Assembly: GCA_003523545.1 (NCBI GenBank)
Contig: DQAM01000137.1
Coordinates: 1-6,705, forward strand
Source: Dysgonomonas sp.
GTDB taxonomy: Bacteria; Bacteroidota; Bacteroidia; Bacteroidales; Dysgonomonadaceae
Reading direction: 5' to 3'
DNA length: 6,705 nucleotides
Position numbers and translations under genes: made by a program. The notes under the pieces were generated by a model that was not told the DNA's origin, searched no databases, and worked only from the letters and a program-made list of their open reading frames with translations. Shown here piece by piece: positions 1 through 5,136 of the stretch (position 1 is its first letter; each line of letters opens with the position of its first letter).

Positions 1-474
1 TCAGCCTTAGATGATGCAAAAGAACAAGGTAAAGACGGTATTATAGCTATTGTAGGAAGCAAAAAAATGCACTTCATGGCTGACGGTAAATGGCTTCTCA
101 GGCAAGAATTCGAAATAGTCCAAAGTTTGCCGTATGGTTTTGAACTATTGGTAAAGAAAATAAATCCGGATGCTGAAAACCCAACGTTTAAAGAATCTGT
201 TTTAACAGGCGAATGTCCTGATAAAAAAGGATTGGTCGTTTATTATTCAGACCGATGCCCTTATACTGATTATCATATCAATGTGTCATTGAAAGAAACT
301 GCACAAAAACGCAATCTTCCATTGAAAGTTATCAAACTTACTTCAGCAGAAGAAGCACAATCAGCGCCTACTCCTGCAACTATATTCAGTCTTTTTTACA
401 ACGGAAAATTCGTCACTACCGATATAAGTGTATGTATGGACAGTCGTTTCGATAAGATAGTAAAGTTGGATTGA
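1..474 (+). CDS. GNAT-family acetyltransferase with C-terminal YoaP-like domain, 3' part only
   Basis: The frame is open from the first base, so the gene begins before the window; the 157 visible residues are its C-terminal part and the ATG at 67 is internal. The front of the fragment (GKDGIIAIVGSKKMHF, then a run ending in FELLVKK) resembles the tail of a GNAT acetyltransferase fold. The rest resembles the YoaP-like domain attached to such enzymes: GLVVYYSDRCPYT near residues 77-88 and FSLFYNGKFVT near 129-139. CPYT (Cys86) looks thioredoxin-like, and Cys72 and Cys145 are also present. Members of this family are predicted to transfer an acetyl group from acetyl-CoA to an unknown acceptor in the cytoplasm. 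The acetyl-CoA binding motif would lie upstream and cannot be checked. The gene ends with TGA at 472-474 and converges on the nuclease gene. The family call is from remembered similarity; the substrate is unknown. Confidence 0.75.
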   Translation, partial: SALDDAKEQGKDGIIAIVGSKKMHFMADGKWLLRQEFEIVQSLPYGFELLVKKINPDAENPTFKESVLTGECPDKKGLVVYYSDRCPYTDYHINVSLKETAQKRNLPLKVIKLTSAEEAQSAPTPATIFSLFYNGKFVTTDISVCMDSRFDKIVKLD

Positions 475-488
475 GAATATCTTCTCAG
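471..488. repeat. Short hairpin spanning the stop codons of two convergent genes
   Basis: TGAGAA (472-477) and TTCTCA (482-487) form a perfect 6-bp stem around the loop TATC, with a possible T-G wobble pair at 471/488. The left arm starts with the TGA stop of the acetyltransferase and the right arm contains the complement of the TGA stop of the nuclease. It may act as a small bidirectional end signal, but neither side has a run of T, so a terminator role is doubtful. Confidence 0.35.
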
Positions 489-1279
489 CCTAATATCATA
501 TCCAATACGGCCGCAAGTCGTAGGCCTGCTTTTAGAAGTTGCAGTTCGGTTGTATATTTATATTCGTAACTGTATTCGAACATAAGGTTGTCACCTTCTT
601 TGACTCCGTCGTACAGTTCATTCGCTAATTGATGTGATTCATATAGCCATCCTTCAAGAGAACCCTGACGAAGAGCCTTTCTCTCTTCATCCGGCATAAT
701 ATTCAATATATTGGTATATTCCGTATAGCTGTATTTTTCGTAATCTACCAATTTTCCGTCCCACACAGCATGCAGATTGGTGGGGCTGTTGAACCAGAAA
801 AGCGAAATTTTATTACCTCCTAAATCTTCTTCACGCCCTACATGCATCGGTTGATGAGCATCACCTATCAGATGAATGAGAAAAATTAAAGCTATTCGTC
901 TTTCTTCGTCAGGCAGTTGTTTATTACCCAAAGTACTTACCAACTTAGGTATTTCGCTATAAAGGTTTTCCTGCTTAACATTTCTGATGTATTCAATAAA
1001 ATCATTTTCGGAAAGGTTACCCGGAGCATTTACAAAATGCCAGACGTGTGTATGATCCCATTGTCCTGTTTTGTCTGATTTAATGAAATCGGGCCAGTTG
1101 GACCAATAAGCCATCGGAAGACCATTCAGAAGCCGGGTTACTTCTTCATTCGTTTTAGATTTGATATTTCGTTGAGCGATTTCGGCTATTATACGGTGTC
1201 CTGTCATACTCCATGCAAACACATTTGCAGGCAATAACAAACTTACGGCAAGAACAAGGAGAATAGATATTTTTTTCAT
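485..1279 (-). CDS. Secreted S1/P1-family zinc nuclease
   Basis: This 264-residue protein belongs to the S1/P1 nuclease family, zinc-dependent phosphodiesterases and 3'-nucleotidases that cut single-stranded nucleic acid. Residues 1-22 form a signal peptide (Lys2/Lys3, a Leu/Val core, then ANVFA). Cleavage after Ala22 leaves Trp23 as the mature N-terminus, as required because in this family the N-terminal Trp amine binds zinc. The other expected ligands can all be placed: His28 (MTGHRI), Asp64 (WPD), His81 (VWHFVN), His136, Asp140 and His146 (IHLIGDAHQPMH), and His170 and Asp174 (LHAVWD). Spacing matches P1 nuclease to within one or two residues, so the protein should be active. The mature part has no cysteine, unlike fungal P1, which is disulfide-bonded. 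It probably works in the periplasm or outside the cell, scavenging nucleotides or phosphate. The start is the only ATG that gives a proper signal peptide; the leader is A-rich with no Shine-Dalgarno. Confidence 0.93.
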   Translation of the reverse strand: MKKISILLVLAVSLLLPANVFAWSMTGHRIIAEIAQRNIKSKTNEEVTRLLNGLPMAYWSNWPDFIKSDKTGQWDHTHVWHFVNAPGNLSENDFIEYIRNVKQENLYSEIPKLVSTLGNKQLPDEERRIALIFLIHLIGDAHQPMHVGREEDLGGNKISLFWFNSPTNLHAVWDGKLVDYEKYSYTEYTNILNIMPDEERKALRQGSLEGWLYESHQLANELYDGVKEGDNLMFEYSYEYKYTTELQLLKAGLRLAAVLDMILG

Positions 1280-1305
1280 GAATTTTTTTGAATAGAGATT
1301 TCATT

Positions 1306-1313
1306 CAAATATA
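1306..1313 (-). promoter_or_regulatory. Candidate -7 promoter element for the S1/P1 nuclease
   Basis: The minus strand reads TATATTTG, which fits the Bacteroidota -7 consensus TAnnTTTG. It would give a leader of about 20-25 nt for the nuclease gene. No TTTG -33 element is evident at the usual distance, and the region is very AT-rich, so a chance match is possible. It lies just downstream of a terminator, consistent with the nuclease having its own promoter. Confidence 0.4.
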
Positions 1314-1360
1314 TATAAATAAACGGTCGGGATTTTATTTAAAATTGTTAAAACATAAAA

Positions 1361-1396
1361 GAAGAGTTGGTTTAGCGATTGCTAAACCAACTCTTC
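1361..1396 (-). terminator. Strong intrinsic terminator of the exported-protein gene
   Basis: GAAGAGTTGGTTTAGC (1361-1376) and its exact complement (1381-1396) form a perfect 16-bp stem with the 4-nt loop GATT. On the minus strand the stem is followed directly by TTTTATGTTTTAAC, a T-rich tract. On the plus strand it is followed by CAATGTAAAAAA, so minus-strand termination is the better reading. It lies 165 nt after the stop of the exported-protein gene and before the nuclease promoter, separating the two transcription units. The 165-nt AT-rich stretch between (1397-1561) holds no convincing gene and appears to be a long 3' untranslated region. Confidence 0.8.
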
Positions 1397-1561
1397 CAAT
1401 GTAAAAAAGTACTAGATAAAGATTTAATAGAAAAGGGGAAATTAATTCTATGAAATTAGTAATCAAGAAATTCTAAACTGTTGTTTTATAATTAAAAATA
1501 TTTGTTGCTCAAAAAAATAAACTCTAATCCTTTTCTGTTCTTTTTTATTTCACTCATAATA

Positions 1562-2746
1562 TTACAGCTTCCAATAAATAAGGCTGGTACGGACAGGGGA
1601 GGTGGGCGATGAACCCATTTTTAATGTCCATGCAGGAGCCGTCCAGTTAGTGGGCACATAATTAGATCTATGCATACTGATTATAACTTTATCTCCTGCT
1701 TCGAAAAGTCCTCCAAGGGTAACACTATAGCTGTAATCAGTATCAGTCGTAACTATTAGATCCAGTTCCGCTGCATCCATGAGTGTATTTTTATCATTTT
1801 TCTGAAGAAAAATATAATATGCCAGACGCATCGGATTATTACCCGAATAAGGGATTTTTCCATAAAGTCTCAAAGAGAAAGCATAGCTACCGGTTTCTTC
1901 GATAATTATATCCCCAAATGGAAGTTCTGTAGCTGCACTCCCACTTGAATTTGTGGTGAAATTTGTCTTAACCTCTACATTACTCATTAAGTTTTTCAGA
2001 TTCACAGAACTAACATCACCTACTGTTACATCTCCGGTTTCGCCTAAAAATTCAATAGGGAATGTGGTAGTTGTAGGTGAAGAATGAGTAGGTGTGCCGG
2101 TTACGCGGTATACGACTTCTCCCGAACCAAAAGCTAATTTACCTCCTATACGCTCGATAGACAGGCCGTTTGTTCCGGCTACAGGGGGCGCACCTTCATA
2201 ATTCCCTCCGGTTCCGCCAAGATAAGGAACTTTCAAATAGTAATCTTTTAACTCTACCCCGGCAGTATAAGTAGCGGGCGACAAGGTTGCATTTGCACAA
2301 AGCAGTTGATTTTCGCCTATACCGGGTTTTATAGCCGGGCTGTCGTCCATCTTTCTCCAGGTTTCCCCGTTCCAGCAGTACAAGCCGGGCGAAAAAATTG
2401 TACCTTGAGTAACATTGTAAACTACTAGTCCGGTATGACTCTTTTTCAATTCATCCTTTTTGTCTATGTATTCAGCACTGGCAACGTCAAACATGGGATA
2501 CAGATCGTCCTTATAATTATCATCCAGAGCTACCCGCGGATAAATCATTCCTTTTTTTGATGTTTCATTATTACTTCCGGCATCGGACTGCTTCAGGTCT
2601 AGCAAAGCACCGCTCTCCGCAGGAGTACCTGAACCAATAGTTACCTGTGCATTTACACCCACCGCACTCAAACAAAATACTACAATACACCCTACTTTGG
2701 CATTTCTCCATAATTCTCTAATTTTCCTAACCTTTTTCTCTTTCAT
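1562..2746 (-). CDS. Exported protein of unknown function with a Bacteroidota glycine-rich beta module and a jelly-roll-like C-terminus
   Basis: The ATG at 2746 gives 394 residues. Residues 1-33 form a signal peptide with a long basic n-region, the core VGCIVVFCLSAVG and a likely cut after VNA, leaving a mature QVTIGSG start, common in exported Bacteroidota proteins. There is no lipobox. Next come ALLDLK, a GLVVYN/GLYCWNGETWRKM segment (about 106-133), and one copy of the module seen as repeats in Bacteroidota surface proteins (about 170-243; key parts PYLGGTGGNYEG, GLS and YRVTGTP). The last ~135 residues look like a C1q/TNF-type beta sandwich: GSYAFSLRLYG, YYIFLQKND, and GLFEAGDKVIISMH before a hydrophobic end. 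The fold call is inference. The frame stays open to an ATG at 2932, but that start would lie upstream of the likely promoter and hide the signal peptide internally. The 2746 start has a typical A-rich leader. The function is unknown; it may be a surface or matrix protein. Confidence 0.8.
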   Translation of the reverse strand: MKEKKVRKIRELWRNAKVGCIVVFCLSAVGVNAQVTIGSGTPAESGALLDLKQSDAGSNNETSKKGMIYPRVALDDNYKDDLYPMFDVASAEYIDKKDELKKSHTGLVVYNVTQGTIFSPGLYCWNGETWRKMDDSPAIKPGIGENQLLCANATLSPATYTAGVELKDYYLKVPYLGGTGGNYEGAPPVAGTNGLSIERIGGKLAFGSGEVVYRVTGTPTHSSPTTTTFPIEFLGETGDVTVGDVSSVNLKNLMSNVEVKTNFTTNSSGSAATELPFGDIIIEETGSYAFSLRLYGKIPYSGNNPMRLAYYIFLQKNDKNTLMDAAELDLIVTTDTDYSYSVTLGGLFEAGDKVIISMHRSNYVPTNWTAPAWTLKMGSSPTSPVRTSLIYWKL

Positions 2747-2782
2747 TTTTTTAATATTTTTCCTCTTATAATTTAAATCTGT

Positions 2783-2822
2783 GCAGAGAATAAAGAATAT
2801 AATTTGCATTCTTCTCTTCTGC
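2783..2822 (-). repeat. Imperfect hairpin in the leader of the exported-protein gene
   Basis: The outer arms 2783-2787 (GCAGA) and 2818-2822 (TCTGC) pair, as do the inner arms 2793-2798 (AAGAAT) and 2808-2813 (ATTCTT), with an internal loop between and a 9-nt apical loop. It would fold in a leader of about 110 nt between the candidate promoter and the ATG at 2746. It could affect mRNA stability or translation. It is modest in strength and purine/pyrimidine-biased, so may be chance. Confidence 0.3.
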
Positions 2823-2858
2823 ATTTTTCCCCCGCGAACATTATGTTTTTGGATAGGA

Positions 2859-2866
2859 CAAAGGTA
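2859..2866 (-). promoter_or_regulatory. Candidate -7 promoter element for the exported-protein gene
   Basis: The minus strand reads TACCTTTG followed by T, a good match to the Bacteroidota TAnnTTTG element. Transcription would start near 2855, giving a leader of about 110 nt to the ATG at 2746. This makes the ATG at 2932 unusable and supports the shorter reading frame. A clear -33 TTTG is not seen. Confidence 0.6.
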
Positions 2867-2985
2867 AATTTTATGTAGGGCGTTTTTTATAGTGATGGGT
2901 GATGGGAGACTTAAAGAAGGCCTAAAAGTCAATGAAATTTAAAATTTTATTAATTTAAACAATTGTAAATAAACTGAATAAAAAT

Positions 2986-3018
2986 AATAATGAGATTTTA
3001 ATATTCAATCTTATTATT
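2986..3018. repeat. Imperfect 12-bp inverted repeat in the divergent promoter region
   Basis: AATAATGAGATT (2986-2997) and AATCTTATTATT (3007-3018) are complementary over 12 positions with a single G/T wobble at 2992/3012, separated by a 9-nt spacer. It lies about 20 bp upstream of the candidate -7 element of the AraC-type gene, a position that would suit an operator or autoregulatory site. The AT-rich setting makes a chance palindrome possible. Confidence 0.35.
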
Positions 3019-3040
3019 TCATCATTTATCTAAAAATAAG

Positions 3041-3048
3041 TACATTTA
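3041..3048 (+). promoter_or_regulatory. Candidate -7 promoter element for the AraC-type regulator
   Basis: TACATTTA matches TAnnTTTG at all but the last base and lies 34 bp before the ATG at 3082, leaving a leader of about 30 nt. No convincing -33 element is visible. The call rests on position and one near match. Confidence 0.4.
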
Positions 3049-3066
3049 CGGTCTGAGAATGGGTTT

Positions 3067-3075
3067 AAAGGAGGG
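3067..3075 (+). promoter_or_regulatory. Strong Shine-Dalgarno of the AraC-type regulator
   Basis: AAAGGAGGG lies 6 nt before the ATG at 3082. It is unusual here because the other starts in the window lack a clear Shine-Dalgarno. It fixes the start codon of the regulator. Confidence 0.8.
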
Positions 3076-3081
3076 AATAGA

Positions 3082-4071
3082 ATGGAGAAAAGCAATATTA
3101 CGGTTTACGAAGCCACGTTCAGGCGTTTTTTATTGAGCATATTGTCGTTAATAACTGTATCTGTGGTAACTGGGGGAATAGGTTATTACGGAACTTATCC
3201 TGTTAGTTATTTCCTGGTTATATTGGTTTTCCTGTTGTTGTTCTCTATAGCTATCGTATATATTGTGCCTATTAGTTATACAAAGAAGCTTATCAGCTTT
3301 TATTTTATTTTTCTTATTGTAGTTTTATTTCCCCTTACGGTCTTTTATCTATCTAAAGGAATAGCTACCCCTATTTTCTGGTATTTCCCGATACCTGTGT
3401 TCATATATACGGTTTATTCCCATGCAAAAGCTATACGATGGTCTTTTCTCTGTGCTGCCTTGATGCTCCTTGCTTTTGTACTATCCTCCATCCTCAGAAA
3501 TATATTATATCCGGATATGTATGTGCATTTATTTTATAAGTGGCTTTTCTTTGGCGACCTGATTAATGCTACGTCTTCATTATTAACTATTTATCTGTGT
3601 TTATTCTATCTACACAAATTCCAGAAATTGCGTACCGGACAGATTCTGGATTCGATCGAAAATTCATACTCCATCAAAGAAGAAGAATTACTGGATATTT
3701 CTTATGAAGAAGAACTGAAATACAGGCAGATTTATGCACAGATCGAACAATATTTTAAAAGTAAACAACCCTATCTGGATCCTGATTTCAAAATTGCACA
3801 GATGGCTCACGAATTAAATACTAATATTGTGTACCTGGCAAAAGCGATTCGTTTAAACAAGGAGATGAATTTCAATAATTTCGTAAACGACTACCGGGTA
3901 GAGAAGGTAAAAGAACTGATGAGAAACGATGCCCGGAAATATACATTAAAACACATTTATCTTTCGTCAGGATTTAAAAATCAGTCTTCTTTCAACAAAG
4001 CTTTCAAGCTGAAAGAGGGAATTACCCCTTCGGAATATTATAAACAGAATAAGTTGGAAATTGAAGAGTAA
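3082..4071 (+). CDS. Membrane-anchored AraC-family transcriptional regulator with six predicted transmembrane segments
   Basis: This 329-residue protein joins an N-terminal membrane domain to a C-terminal AraC-type DNA-binding domain. Hydrophobic segments lie at about 17-37, 43-64, 70-90, 97-112, 119-139 and 158-177, followed by a charged linker (about 180-225) rich in Glu and probably helical. The DNA-binding part runs from about 227: KQPYLDPDFKIAQMAHEL leads into the first helix-turn-helix (about 236-256), and the second is near 286-308 (LKHIYLSSGFKNQSSFNKAF), ending with the family signature GITPSEYY (313-320). It lacks a soluble sugar-binding cupin domain, so any signal would be sensed in or through the membrane. 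It is divergent from the exported-protein gene and convergent with the flavoprotein gene, with a 29-bp gap that has no clear terminator. Its target is unknown; the divergent gene or its own promoter are natural candidates. Confidence 0.88.
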   Translation: MEKSNITVYEATFRRFLLSILSLITVSVVTGGIGYYGTYPVSYFLVILVFLLLFSIAIVYIVPISYTKKLISFYFIFLIVVLFPLTVFYLSKGIATPIFWYFPIPVFIYTVYSHAKAIRWSFLCAALMLLAFVLSSILRNILYPDMYVHLFYKWLFFGDLINATSSLLTIYLCLFYLHKFQKLRTGQILDSIENSYSIKEEELLDISYEEELKYRQIYAQIEQYFKSKQPYLDPDFKIAQMAHELNTNIVYLAKAIRLNKEMNFNNFVNDYRVEKVKELMRNDARKYTLKHIYLSSGFKNQSSFNKAFKLKEGITPSEYYKQNKLEIEE

Positions 4072-4100
4072 CTTCTTTGATAATTTATTGGTGTTAGTAT

Positions 4101-5135
4101 TTACTTTGCAATATAATAATTTGCAATCTTAGTCAGCCAGGGATGTAAAGACTTTACAGTACAGATTTTATAAAAAGAATCCTGGAACAAACGATTATAA
4201 AATATACGGGCAACGCGGTTGAGTTTTTTCACCCGCCTGATCATATCTTTATTTACTTCTTTAAAATCACGCCCTTCTATGATGGAAACCGCCGCATTCT
4301 GTCCTGTTTTTATAGCGTAATACAACCCTTCGCCCGTTACTGAATCAACATATCCCCCGGCATCTCCTATAAGAATAATATTTTTTTTGAACGGATACCT
4401 GAACTTTTCGAATGCAGGAATATAAGCCCCTTTGACTTTGCCTTCGGGATTTAATCCGAAACGCCCTATCTCTTCCCCGAATTCATTGATAGTAGCTTTC
4501 AGATGACCGTAACCGACAATGGTCTGTTTCATATTGGGGAAAACATAAGTATACCCGCAATCGTATTTTTTATCGAAATAAATCACAATATCCCGCACAG
4601 ACTTATCGTCGTTTTTCTTCTCCATCATAAGCAGGGTCTTCGGATAAACGAGCCTAAGATACTTTCTTACGAAACTGTTCGCCCCATCTGCCCCAATCAG
4701 AGTATCACAGGACAGAATCTGCTTGTCTTCCATTGTCAGCAGTACCTTATCATCTTTCTCCCTGATTTTTCTTATACGGGCTGTAATGACTTTACCTCCT
4801 GCTTCTACATATTTATCAAGTAATACTTTATCAAAATCTTCCCGGGCAACATTCCTTATTTCATTATCGAGTTCAAAGGCAGCGAATACACCTTTTGCAG
4901 TATGGAACTCTAATCTTTTAACCGGTAGATAATCATACTTTATATCCCCGAAAATATCCTTTACCAGCTTATGAGCTTTGGGCGTCAACCCACCCCCGCA
5001 TGTTTTCTCGCGGGGAAAACGCACTTTATCTATTATAGTACAGTCATAGCCCGCCTTAGCCAAAAGATATCCGCATGTGGTACCACTCGGCCCGGCTCCA
5101 ACTATAATAATCGGTTTATGAGTTATAGAAAGCAT
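4101..5135 (-). CDS. FAD-dependent oxidoreductase of the geranylgeranyl reductase family
   Basis: This 344-residue flavoprotein has the family's FAD-binding features: the dinucleotide motif GAGPSG (13-18) with Asp36 at the end of the second strand, FPREKTCGGGLTPKA (40-54) with the conserved CGG at 46-48, a DG-type motif IGADGANSFVRK (147-158), and the flavin motif LIGDAGGYVDSVTGEGL (255-271). Family members reduce double bonds in isoprenoid chains (chlorophyll, archaeal lipids, quinones) or act on other hydrophobic substrates using NAD(P)H. The substrate-pocket motif usually written YxWxFP appears as YTYVFP (195-200), with Tyr for Trp. There is no signal peptide; it should be cytoplasmic or membrane-associated. 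The ATG follows the murF stop by one base, so it is the second gene of a murF operon and probably translationally coupled. The true substrate cannot be told from sequence; a polyprenyl lipid or quinone is an inference. Confidence 0.85.
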   Translation of the reverse strand: MLSITHKPIIIVGAGPSGTTCGYLLAKAGYDCTIIDKVRFPREKTCGGGLTPKAHKLVKDIFGDIKYDYLPVKRLEFHTAKGVFAAFELDNEIRNVAREDFDKVLLDKYVEAGGKVITARIRKIREKDDKVLLTMEDKQILSCDTLIGADGANSFVRKYLRLVYPKTLLMMEKKNDDKSVRDIVIYFDKKYDCGYTYVFPNMKQTIVGYGHLKATINEFGEEIGRFGLNPEGKVKGAYIPAFEKFRYPFKKNIILIGDAGGYVDSVTGEGLYYAIKTGQNAAVSIIEGRDFKEVNKDMIRRVKKLNRVARIFYNRLFQDSFYKICTVKSLHPWLTKIANYYIAK

Positions 5136-5136
5136 T

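Larger units (their letters stand above)
2747..3081. other. AT-rich divergent intergenic region
   Basis: This 335-bp stretch lies between the exported-protein gene (leftward) and the AraC-type regulator (rightward). It contains a candidate promoter and structured leader for the former, an imperfect 12-bp palindrome, and a candidate promoter and strong ribosome binding site for the latter. The frame of the exported protein stays open through 2932, but I treat that extension as non-coding. Confidence 0.6.

Noticed and set aside
1451..1477. Short plus-strand frame starting ATGAAATTAGTAATC behind AGGGGAA
   Set aside because: It stops after eight codons despite the Shine-Dalgarno-like sequence, so it is not a credible gene.
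1492..1557. Minus-strand frame of 21 codons just after the exported-protein stop
   Set aside because: It is too short, has no ribosome binding site or motif, and is rich in codons expected by chance in AT-rich sequence.
2892..2907. Direct repeat GTGATGGGTGATGGG
   Set aside because: Only two copies of a 7-base unit, with no flanking structure; it looks like chance or slippage.
4072..4100. Possible terminator between the AraC-type gene and the flavoprotein gene
   Set aside because: Only a 4-bp GAAG/CTTC pairing around the stop codon is visible, with no T-run, which is too weak to call.
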